DNA from: Clostridiales bacterium
GTDB lineage: Bacteria; Bacillota; Clostridia; Saccharofermentanales; Saccharofermentanaceae
Direction: 5' to 3'
DNA length: 64,000 bases
Assembly (NCBI GenBank): GCA_017554745.1
Contig: JAFZHS010000017.1
Coordinates: 62,001 to 126,000 of the forward strand
The notes beneath the pieces are model-generated. The model was given only the letters and a program-made list of their open reading frames with translations, was not told the origin of the DNA and made no database searches. The translations under genes and the position numbers were made by a program. Numbering within the stretch: position 1 is the stretch's first letter; each line of letters opens with the position of its first letter. Positions 53,437-62,163 of the stretch are shown one piece after another.

Positions 53437-56268
53437 TCAATCGATATCTGTTACTGTCTCAATCTCAGAAACAGTCTCAATTACCTCTGCTGCTTCAACA
53501 ACTTCAGCTACCTCAACAATTTCTGTGATGTCAACGCAATCTGCAGCTGTAAAATCGATTTCAGCAGCAGTAGCATTTACAGGATTAATCTCAATAGGCG
53601 GCAAGTCATTAGGATCCGTAGGCTCCAAGGTCTTTGCAATTGTAAGTGTTACAGTGATGCTTTCAGCTGAATTGCCATATTTGTCTGTAACAACACAACG
53701 GTATTCACTGCCGTCACGTGAAGATTTAACTTCTAACGACAATGTCTTTGTCTTGGCTCCGTCGTTGATAGAGCAATTTGTCCATGCGCCGTTTTTGAGC
53801 ACCTGCCACTGATACTTTAAGCCTTCGCCTTCTGCTTCAATTGTAAATGTAGCGGTCTCACCGAGCACATAAGCACAATAATCGCTGGGTTCTGTGACGA
53901 TAATAACTTCTTTTTTAACCGTAAGTGTTACAGTCTCAGTTGTAACTGTAGCTCCGTTCTTATCAGTGATTACGCACTGATATTTGCTGCCGTTACGTGA
54001 ATCCTTGATTGCCAAGGTCAATGTAGTAGTCTTTGCTCCATCATTGATTGAACAGTTGGTCCAGGAGCCGTTCTTAAGCGTCTGCCACTGGTACTTGAGG
54101 CCTGTTCCTTCAGCAGCTACTGTAAATGTAGCCGTCTCACCTGCTGCTCCGGAGTAATCTTCAGGCTGTGTTACGATCTTTAAAGGTGCACCAATAGTAA
54201 GTGTTACAGTATCAGTTGTAACTGTATCTCCGTTCTTATCGGTGATTACACACTGATACTTGCTTCCGTCACGTGAAGACTTGATAGCAAGAGACAGTGT
54301 ATCTGTTTTAGCGCCATCGTTAATGGAACAGTTAGTCCAAGAGCCATTCTTAAATGTCTGCCACTGATACTTGAGACCGGATCCCTCTGCTACTACTGTA
54401 AATATAGCTGTGTCTCCCGGTGCTCCGGAGCAGTTCTCAGGCTGAGTCAATATCGTAAGCGCTTTTCTTACATAAAGAATGGCATCACCTGACCCATAAG
54501 AGTAGCCATATTTATCTGTGATTATGCACTGGTATCTAGTCTCATTGCGGGATTCCTTAGCTTCCAAAGTTAAAACAGGAGTCTTTGCGCCGTCTTTTAT
54601 TGAACAGTTAGTCCAAGCGCCGTTCTTATATACCTGCCACTGATACTTGAGGCCCTCTCCTTCTGCCTCGACAGAGAATGTAGCCATTTCGCCGGGTTCA
54701 CATGTAAGATCTTCAGGCTGCTTGGTAATATTCACTTTATCGATTAATACGACATAAACCTCATCAGTAACCTCGGTAAACCCTGAGTAATCAACAGCAA
54801 TGCATCTAATCGGCTTTCCTGCTACCGGTTCATATTCTGTGACTACAAATGATAATTGTGATGTAGTAGCGCTATCGACTAAAATATTGCGCCAGCTTTC
54901 ATTGACATAGATCTGCCACTGATATTGCGAGATCTCATTATAAGTCTCAAAACTAAATACTGCTGTGCTTCCGTAGGGACCATAGAAGTCTACAGGCTGA
55001 GTCTTGATCATGCTTAGGTCATCGAACCAAATGTCTGCATTTCCGAAAATATCTTCAATAGTCTTCTCGGATACTTTATCATCCCAGCCGTTGTAGATCG
55101 TTATTTCATCCCACTGCTTGCGGGAACCCATGTAGAAGACATCTTCAATGCCTGAACAATTATCAAAAGCTGATTCATCGATCGAAGTAACACTTGTAGG
55201 AATATCAACCCATGAAAGTCGATCGCAGCTTCTGAAAGTTGCGTATTCGATAGACGTTACACCTTCAGGAATTGATATATCACAGATACCTGAAGCGATG
55301 AAAGCTCCGGACTGTATACTCTCAAGAGATTCAGGGAGTAATACCCGGGTCAGGTTATCGCAGAAACCAAACGCTCTGTATTCGATAGTTGTTACTCCCT
55401 CAGGAATCTCAACAATGTTCAAACTACTGCAGCCTCTGAACATTGAATCATTAATGGTGGTCCTGCCTTCTTCGATTATAACTTCCTCAAGCAAATCGGA
55501 GTTTATGCGGAAGTCCTCTAAACTGCTGGGAATATAGAAATAACTAAAACCGACTTTGTCCAGATAACAATACTTAAGATTTTCCGGAATATTCATTTCG
55601 GATAAATTAGGTGATTCGTAAACATATATATATTCCAGAGTGTCTGGAATCTCAATGCTTGCGACACTAGCGCAATTATTTAATTCAAAATAATTGACAT
55701 TAGACGGAATTACAACTTTTTTCAGGAATGAACAATTCGATATGCTCATATCTTCAACAGAAGCATTATTGCACACTGTCTCGACTGAAGTAATTCCGCA
55801 GTTTGAGATATTAAGATAACTTAGACTCGTACCTGACTTTAGATTTACTGTCGAAAGATTGGGGAAATCATGGATACCCACCATATAAATATCTCTGTCA
55901 TTATATCCAGTAATAGATATCGTATCTGCAGGACACGTGATATTACCATAAATATTCATAAAACTATAAACAGAATACTGAGAAATATCGATGACTACGT
56001 TGAGAGCAACGGAATTTACTGAGATATTATGACTAACAGTGTCGTTCAAATCATTCAAATTAATATATAAGAATGAAGACATGGGATAAATCTTTAACGT
56101 GTTGCCTTCGTAATACTCCCATGTGTAAGCGTAATGACCATTATCAGTAACATTACTTACTGAACCTGAATCTAACAATGTATTGCCCGCCGACACGATC
56201 ATCGAAAATGTAGAGATGATAAATGCGGCCGCCAATACAGAGGCGATCTTTTTTAGAAAACTTCGCAT
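53437..56268 (-). CDS. Secreted BspA-like LRR protein with five Ig-like repeats
   Basis: A 943-residue protein. Signal peptide KKIASVLAAAFIISTFSMIVSA, followed by YAYTWEYYEGNTLKIYPMSS. LRR region to about residue 385, with the GSRKQWDEITIYNGWDDKVS linker shared with the next gene. Five Ig-like repeats run from about 421 to 855, with QPED and QPEN starts. The tail (from about 870) is EVVEAAEVIETVSEIET and ends VTDID. It starts 36 bases after the stop of the sister gene, which has no terminator, so both may be co-transcribed. Close likeness to 56305-59136 in the signal peptide, linker and first Ig modules shows recent duplication. Confidence 0.88.
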   Translation of the reverse strand: MRSFLKKIASVLAAAFIISTFSMIVSAGNTLLDSGSVSNVTDNGHYAYTWEYYEGNTLKIYPMSSFLYINLNDLNDTVSHNISVNSVALNVVIDISQYSVYSFMNIYGNITCPADTISITGYNDRDIYMVGIHDFPNLSTVNLKSGTSLSYLNISNCGITSVETVCNNASVEDMSISNCSFLKKVVIPSNVNYFELNNCASVASIEIPDTLEYIYVYESPNLSEMNIPENLKYCYLDKVGFSYFYIPSSLEDFRINSDLLEEVIIEEGRTTINDSMFRGCSSLNIVEIPEGVTTIEYRAFGFCDNLTRVLLPESLESIQSGAFIASGICDISIPEGVTSIEYATFRSCDRLSWVDIPTSVTSIDESAFDNCSGIEDVFYMGSRKQWDEITIYNGWDDKVSEKTIEDIFGNADIWFDDLSMIKTQPVDFYGPYGSTAVFSFETYNEISQYQWQIYVNESWRNILVDSATTSQLSFVVTEYEPVAGKPIRCIAVDYSGFTEVTDEVYVVLIDKVNITKQPEDLTCEPGEMATFSVEAEGEGLKYQWQVYKNGAWTNCSIKDGAKTPVLTLEAKESRNETRYQCIITDKYGYSYGSGDAILYVRKALTILTQPENCSGAPGDTAIFTVVAEGSGLKYQWQTFKNGSWTNCSINDGAKTDTLSLAIKSSRDGSKYQCVITDKNGDTVTTDTVTLTIGAPLKIVTQPEDYSGAAGETATFTVAAEGTGLKYQWQTLKNGSWTNCSINDGAKTTTLTLAIKDSRNGSKYQCVITDKNGATVTTETVTLTVKKEVIIVTEPSDYCAYVLGETATFTIEAEGEGLKYQWQVLKNGAWTNCSINDGAKTKTLSLEVKSSRDGSEYRCVVTDKYGNSAESITVTLTIAKTLEPTDPNDLPPIEINPVNATAAEIDFTAADCVDITEIVEVAEVVEAAEVIETVSEIETVTDID

Positions 56269-56304
56269 AAAATACCTCCCGGGGAAATATAAATAAATTA
56301 TTTA

Positions 56305-59136
56305 TCAATCAAGAGCCGGATCAGTCACGATTTCAGGAACTGTCTCGATTACCTCTGTGACTTCAATAACCTCTTCGATTTCAACTACCTCAGATGCCTC
56401 TACAACTTCTGCAGTTGCTTCAGTAACAGGTACCTCAACGGTCTCTGTATCATCGCAATAATTAGTTGCTACAAAGTTAGTTATATCCGGAGCGGTAACT
56501 TCAGGACTGTTAATGCTCCTTTCGATTATTACAATATCTATAACGCAAAGAGTAATATCATTGCTTGTTTGTGATTGTCCGTACTTATCGGTTACAACAC
56601 AATGGTATTTCAAACCATCGCGGGACATCTTGGCTTCCAAAGTCATTGTATCTGTCTTGGCGCCGTCTTTGACAGAACAGTTAGTCCATTTGCCGTTCTT
56701 AAATACCTGCCACTGATACTTGAGGCCATCTCCATGTGCTTCAATTGTGAAATCAACATATGTACCTCTAACAGCAGATATTTCAGTTTCAGGATTATTA
56801 ACAAGAATAAACAAGTCTCTTGCCGTAATAGTTGCTTCATTCGATGTTACAGAAGCACCTGTCCTGTCGGTAACAACACATTGATACCTCGAGCCGTCAC
56901 GGGAAGCCTTGATCTCAAGAGTCAATGTATCAGTCTTTGCGCCATCGTTAACAGAACAGTTTGTCCACGCGCCGTTCTTGAAAACCTGCCACTGATATTT
57001 GAGGCCTGAACCTTCAGCAACGACTTTGAACGTTGCCATCTCTCCTTCTTTTCCGGTTACGTTAGCAGGATGCTGCTTGATCTCGAGCGGCTTTGCAACA
57101 GTCATAGTAACTTCTTTTGTAGTTAAAGAAACACCGTATTTATCAGTAATTACGCACTGATACTTGCTTCCATGACGTGAATCCTTCATCTCCAATGACA
57201 ATGTAGCAGTCTTAGCACCATCTTTAGTTGAGCAGTTTGTCCAGCTGCCGTTCTTATATGTCTGCCACTGATACTTGAGACCAGATCCCTCTGCTACTAC
57301 TGTAAACGTAGCTGTTTCTCCCGGGGCTCCGGAGCAGTTCTCAGGCTGAGTCAATATCGTAAGTGCTTTTCTTACCAAAAGACTGGCTTCAGCTGAATCA
57401 TAAGAGTATCCATATTTATCTGTGATTATGCACTTGTATCTGGACTCGTTGCGGGATTCCTTAGCTTCCAAAGTTAAAATGGGAGTCTTTGCGCCATCTT
57501 TTACTGAACAGTTAGTCCACGCGCCGTTCTTGAAAACCTGCCACTGATACTTGAGGCCCTCTCCTTCTGCCTCGACAGAGAATGTAGCCATTTCTCCGGG
57601 TTCACATGTAAGATCTTCAGGCTGCTTAACAATATTTACTTCATCAATCAATACGATACAAGCTTCTTCGGAAGTTTCTGTAAAACCGGAGAAATCAGTT
57701 AAAACGCATCTTACCTGCAAGTCTACCGTTTCTTCTGTGACTTCTAGCGTTAATTGTGATGTTGTAGCACTTTCGATCCTGAAATCAGCCCAGCCTCCAT
57801 CAAGATAATACTGCCACTGATATTCAGCGATCTCATTATATGATTCAACACTAAATACAGCTGTGCTTCCGTAGGGACCATAAAAGTCTACAGGCTGAGT
57901 CTTGATAATGCTTAAATCGTCAAACCAGATATCAGCATCACCGAAAATATCCGCAAGAGTCTTATCGGACACTTTATCATCCCATCCGTTGTAGACAGTG
58001 ATCTCATCCCACTGCTTGCGGGAACCCCTGAAGCAAACATCCGTAAGGTTTTCGCAGCTATCGAAAGCTGATTCATCGATTCTGGTAATACTTGCAGGAA
58101 GATCTATCCATTCCAGATTATCGCAGCTTCTGAAGGTAGCGTATTCAATGGACGTTACACCGTCAGGAATCGTCATGTTATAAATTCCTGATCCAATGAA
58201 AGCTCCGGAATAGATTTTTTCGACAGAATCAGGGATCGTTACCCACGGAAGGTCAAAGCAGAATGCGAAAGCACTGTATTCGATAGTCGTTACACCGTCC
58301 GGAATGTTGACTTTTCTTAAATTTGTACAGTCCCGGAACATTGATGCGTTAATGCGTGTTCTTCCGGGTTCAATTGTAGCTTCTTCAAGGTCTTGAGAAT
58401 AAATACAGAAGTTTTCACACGTATTTGGAACATTAATTGTAGTAAAACCGACATTTTCCAAATAACAACTGTAAAGACTTTCCGGAATGTTAATTTCAGT
58501 TAACAGAGGAGCATTATTAACAAACAGATATTTCAAACCTTCTGAAGCGTCAATGCTTCTAATATTGTCACAGTCCCATATAGTAAGGTCTTTTATGTAG
58601 TTAGGGACTTTTGCATTTACCAAATAATCAGAATCAGAAATATACAGACTATTTATTTCTGCTTGATCAAAAATATTAACCATTGCTAAACCGCAATTAT
58701 TGATACTTACATAATCAAGATTTGCCTCATCATCAAAAACAATAGATTCTAACGCATCAAAACCATAAAAAGAGATATTGCGCGCATCAGCTAATGTGCT
58801 TCCGCCAACAACAAAGTAACAGCATGGACAATCATATCCATAAACATTTAAGAAACTCCAATTTTGATTCGGGTCAAGATTAGAAACATCTATATAAATT
58901 GTTGTCTCATAACCGAGAGATACTGACGGAAAATCAGTCTCATAAATATACAGATAGTTAGTAGAAGGATATATTTTTAGCGTTTTATCACTATAGTATT
59001 CCCATGAAAATGAACCGTGACCGCCGGAAACAGTTCCAGAATCTAAAAGGGTACTTGCCGACACTAACATCGAAAATGATGAGATGATAAATGCGGCCGC
59101 CAAAACACTGGCGATCTTCTTAACAAAACTTCGCAT
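56305..59136 (-). CDS. Secreted BspA-like LRR protein with five Ig-like repeats (sister of 53437)
   Basis: A 943-residue protein of the same length as its downstream sister. Signal peptide KKIASVLAAAFIISSFSMLVSA, then SFSWEYYSDKTLKIYPSTN. LRR block ends in the same GSRKQWDEITVYNGWDDKVS linker. Ig modules 1 to 3 match the sister's, but module 5 (RGTYVDFTIEAHGDGLKYQW) matches module 5 of the partial gene at 62164 even in its YHCVVTDKYGQSQTS segment and DNA. The tail ends IVTDPALD. Promoter at 59167; no terminator before the sister gene. Confidence 0.88.
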   Translation of the reverse strand: MRSFVKKIASVLAAAFIISSFSMLVSASTLLDSGTVSGGHGSFSWEYYSDKTLKIYPSTNYLYIYETDFPSVSLGYETTIYIDVSNLDPNQNWSFLNVYGYDCPCCYFVVGGSTLADARNISFYGFDALESIVFDDEANLDYVSINNCGLAMVNIFDQAEINSLYISDSDYLVNAKVPNYIKDLTIWDCDNIRSIDASEGLKYLFVNNAPLLTEINIPESLYSCYLENVGFTTINVPNTCENFCIYSQDLEEATIEPGRTRINASMFRDCTNLRKVNIPDGVTTIEYSAFAFCFDLPWVTIPDSVEKIYSGAFIGSGIYNMTIPDGVTSIEYATFRSCDNLEWIDLPASITRIDESAFDSCENLTDVCFRGSRKQWDEITVYNGWDDKVSDKTLADIFGDADIWFDDLSIIKTQPVDFYGPYGSTAVFSVESYNEIAEYQWQYYLDGGWADFRIESATTSQLTLEVTEETVDLQVRCVLTDFSGFTETSEEACIVLIDEVNIVKQPEDLTCEPGEMATFSVEAEGEGLKYQWQVFKNGAWTNCSVKDGAKTPILTLEAKESRNESRYKCIITDKYGYSYDSAEASLLVRKALTILTQPENCSGAPGETATFTVVAEGSGLKYQWQTYKNGSWTNCSTKDGAKTATLSLEMKDSRHGSKYQCVITDKYGVSLTTKEVTMTVAKPLEIKQHPANVTGKEGEMATFKVVAEGSGLKYQWQVFKNGAWTNCSVNDGAKTDTLTLEIKASRDGSRYQCVVTDRTGASVTSNEATITARDLFILVNNPETEISAVRGTYVDFTIEAHGDGLKYQWQVFKNGKWTNCSVKDGAKTDTMTLEAKMSRDGLKYHCVVTDKYGQSQTSNDITLCVIDIVIIERSINSPEVTAPDITNFVATNYCDDTETVEVPVTEATAEVVEASEVVEIEEVIEVTEVIETVPEIVTDPALD

Positions 59137-59166
59137 AGGGTACCTCCCGGGGAAAAATATAAATAA

Positions 59167-59195
59167 ATTATATATCTATCAAAATACTTTGTCAG
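59167..59195 (-). promoter_or_regulatory. Promoter of the LRR/Ig gene pair 56305/53437
   Basis: CTGACA (59190-59195), 17 bases, TATAAT (59167-59172) on the minus strand. The spacer ends GATAGATA. It drives the 56305-59136 gene, and probably its sister. A shortened copy of this leader lies before the sister. Confidence 0.78.
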
Positions 59196-59221
59196 GCATT
59201 TTCGGGCATTTGTAACATGAC

Positions 59222-59252
59222 AAAAAGAGGCCGAATCCTAAGATCCGGCCCC
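59222..59252 (-). terminator. Shared-type terminator of the LRR/Ig gene at 59287
   Basis: Minus strand GGGGCCGGATC and GATTCGGCCTC, loop TTAG, then TTTTTG. Near copy of the other four. Confidence 0.87.
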
Positions 59253-59286
59253 TTTTCATTGATGATTAAATAGTTTGATTTACGAA

Positions 59287-62133
59287 TCAATCAAAAGTTG
59301 TTTCTGTCACGATTTCAGGAGCTGTATCAATTACCTCAACAACGTCTACAACATCTGCAGTCACAACAGTATCTTTGATGTCGGCTGCATCAACTGGTTC
59401 GGTTAGCTCTTCATCTTCCGGTGGATGAATTGGGTCGACATCCGGATTTGGTACAGGATCATCATGTTCACTTTCCGGATGCTGTGTGCCAGGAACATCA
59501 TAAACATAAAAAGTAAAAATACTGCTCGTTACTTCATTGCCATATTTATCGCGAACAACACAGTGGTATTGTGAACCGAAACGTGAATACTTTCCTTCGA
59601 GTTTTAGTGTATTAGTCTTTGCACCGTCATTAATGGAGCAATTAGTCCAAGTGCCGTTCTTTAATACCTGCCATTGATATTTCAACCCATCTCCTTGAGC
59701 TTCAATAGTGATCTCTTCATAGTAACCTTCATAAGCAAAAAAGTAAGGCAAGGGTTCACTGACAATTTTAAGTTCTTTGGACGTTGACAATGTAACTTCA
59801 TTTGTTGTGAGACTGGAACCTGACTTGTCGGTAACAATGCAGTGATACTTCGTACCGTCGCGTGATGACTTGATCTCCAAGGACAAAGTATCAGTCTTTG
59901 CACCATCGTTAACAGAACAGTTGGTCCAAGCGCCGTTCTTATAGACCTGCCACTGATACTTAACGTTTACACCTTCTGCAACTACTGTGAACTGAGCGAT
60001 ATCACCTTCAGGACCAGAAACATTGGCAGGCTGCTTCTTGATTGCGAGAGGCTTATTAACAGTCAGTGTAACCTCATTAGTCGTTACAGTGGCGCCATGT
60101 TTATCAGTTACAATGCACTGATACTTACTGCCGTTGCGGGAATCCTTGATCTCCAATGTGAGTTTATTGGTTTTAGCACCATCATTAACGGAACAGTTAG
60201 TCCAAGTGCCATTCTTAAGCACCTGCCACTGGTACTTAAGTCCGCTGCCGGTTGCCTTGACTGTAAATGTAGCCGTCTCCCCTGCATATCCCGAAACATC
60301 CTTAGGTTGAGTCTTGATCTCTAACGGGGTGCTAACAGTCAGCGTTACAGTCTTGGTCGTTTCCTTATTTCCGAACTTATCGGTTATTACACACTGATAT
60401 GTGGTGCCGTCACGCGAATCTTTTGCTTCCAAAGTCAATGTTTCGGTTTTAGCGCCATCATTTACTGAACAGTTAGTCCATGTACCATTCTTGAATACCT
60501 GCCACTGATACTTCAGGCCTTTACCAACTGCACCAACACTGAATATTGCGTTATCGCCCGGCTGACATGTAACATCAAAAGGCTGTTCAAAAATTCTAAC
60601 AGGATAGTTAACTGTAATAGTTACTTCATCAGAAATAGAGAGTACTTCATTAGGATTATAAACGCAGCATCTGAGACGCATACCATCCATATTTTCAGTA
60701 ACCGGAAGTTCTAATCTTTCAAAATAAATATCTTCAGGATCTACAGGCTCAATGTCGTACCATGCATCATCGTAGATGTCATAATACTGCCAGATAAACA
60801 GCTGGTCATTTCCGAATGCTTTTAATGTGAAAACGGCTGTGTCACCTTCAGAGCCTTCAAAATCTTCCGGCTGAATATAGATATAGTTATTATCGTCAAA
60901 CCAGAGATATGCTTCGCCGAAAATATATTCCAAACTATATTTTGAGACACAGTCATTTTCTCTGTCCCAAACCTTAATCTTATTAAACTGAGGCGCAGTT
61001 CCACGATAAACAACATCGTCAAGAGAATAACAGTCATCGAATGCCGTATCATCAATCTTAGTTATAGTTGAAGGCAGTTCGATCCATTCAAGATTATCGC
61101 AGCCCCTGAATGTAGCGTATTCGATCGTTGTAACTCCAGAAGGAATCGTCATGTTATAGATTCCTGATCCGATGAACGCTCCGCTATAGATATTATTAAC
61201 AGACTCCGGGAGTGACACATACGGAAGGCTATAACAAAACGCAAAAGCACTGTATTCGATAGTCGTAACACCATCAGGAATATCAACATAAGATAAATTT
61301 CTGCATCCCTTGAACATAAAACTATCGATAAAGTATCTGCCGGGTTTAATTGTTGCGATTTCCAGCGAATCTGAATGAATAGCGAAAGTAGGATTAACAG
61401 GAACTTCAATATCCGTAATTCCTACATCTTCCAAATAGCAGCTGATAAGAGTCTCGGGAACATCAATATCTGTTAAAGCAGGCAAATCATAAACAGATAA
61501 AAATCTCAATGTTTCAGGGATCTCAATGCTCTCTACATAACGACATTGTTCAATTTCAAAACTTATAACGTCTTCGGGTATTTCGACATCTGTCAAAGCG
61601 TCGCAGCCGGAGATTTCTACCCGATTAACTTTAGCGTTTTTATACGCTGCCGGTACAGAAGTTATACCGCAAGAACCAATACTAAGAGTCAAAATATCTG
61701 TATCTTTCGGAAAGTTTACCGCCATCAACGAAGGCAAATCACTAAAATGATATGCATAGAATTTATTAGCGTTTCCGGTAACGAAGATATTGCCGACAGT
61801 ACAATTCTCATCACCGTAAATATACATGTGAGAATGCTTATTATTCGGTTCATATACCGTTGAAACATCAATAACTACTTTGGTGCGATAAGAGAAAAGT
61901 GACTGAACGGACGAAGGAAGATCATATAAATGAATTCCCAAATTATTTGATGTAGGATAGATCTTTAAGGTATCACCTTCACAATATTCCCATGTGTAGT
62001 GATTGTTAGTCTCGTTTTTATCTACCGAACCTTGATACAACACTTCACCGCTTGCCGATACCATCATCGACAAAGAAGAAAAGATAAATACTGCAGTCAA
62101 AATTGAGACAAGCGTTTTTAATCGACTTCGCAT
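59287..62133 (-). CDS. Secreted BspA-like LRR protein with five Ig-like repeats
   Basis: A 948-residue protein. Signal peptide RLKTLVSILTAVFIFSSLSMMVSA, opening YTWEYCEGDTLKIYPTSN. The LRR block has FKGCRNLSYVDIPDGVTTIEY-type units and the linker VYRGTAPQFNKIKVWDREND. Five Ig-like repeats (about 416-840), the first weakly conserved. The tail includes a Pro/Asp-rich stretch (GTQHPESEHDDPVPNPDVDP) before the V/E/T-rich end ETTFD. It starts 30 bases after the next upstream gene with AGGAGGCACTTT and no promoter between, so it is co-transcribed with the partial gene. Terminator at 59222. Confidence 0.88.
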   Translation of the reverse strand: MRSRLKTLVSILTAVFIFSSLSMMVSASGEVLYQGSVDKNETNNHYTWEYCEGDTLKIYPTSNNLGIHLYDLPSSVQSLFSYRTKVVIDVSTVYEPNNKHSHMYIYGDENCTVGNIFVTGNANKFYAYHFSDLPSLMAVNFPKDTDILTLSIGSCGITSVPAAYKNAKVNRVEISGCDALTDVEIPEDVISFEIEQCRYVESIEIPETLRFLSVYDLPALTDIDVPETLISCYLEDVGITDIEVPVNPTFAIHSDSLEIATIKPGRYFIDSFMFKGCRNLSYVDIPDGVTTIEYSAFAFCYSLPYVSLPESVNNIYSGAFIGSGIYNMTIPSGVTTIEYATFRGCDNLEWIELPSTITKIDDTAFDDCYSLDDVVYRGTAPQFNKIKVWDRENDCVSKYSLEYIFGEAYLWFDDNNYIYIQPEDFEGSEGDTAVFTLKAFGNDQLFIWQYYDIYDDAWYDIEPVDPEDIYFERLELPVTENMDGMRLRCCVYNPNEVLSISDEVTITVNYPVRIFEQPFDVTCQPGDNAIFSVGAVGKGLKYQWQVFKNGTWTNCSVNDGAKTETLTLEAKDSRDGTTYQCVITDKFGNKETTKTVTLTVSTPLEIKTQPKDVSGYAGETATFTVKATGSGLKYQWQVLKNGTWTNCSVNDGAKTNKLTLEIKDSRNGSKYQCIVTDKHGATVTTNEVTLTVNKPLAIKKQPANVSGPEGDIAQFTVVAEGVNVKYQWQVYKNGAWTNCSVNDGAKTDTLSLEIKSSRDGTKYHCIVTDKSGSSLTTNEVTLSTSKELKIVSEPLPYFFAYEGYYEEITIEAQGDGLKYQWQVLKNGTWTNCSINDGAKTNTLKLEGKYSRFGSQYHCVVRDKYGNEVTSSIFTFYVYDVPGTQHPESEHDDPVPNPDVDPIHPPEDEELTEPVDAADIKDTVVTADVVDVVEVIDTAPEIVTETTFD

Positions 62134-62163
62134 AAAGTGCCTCCTGAATATTTAATTTGTCAA

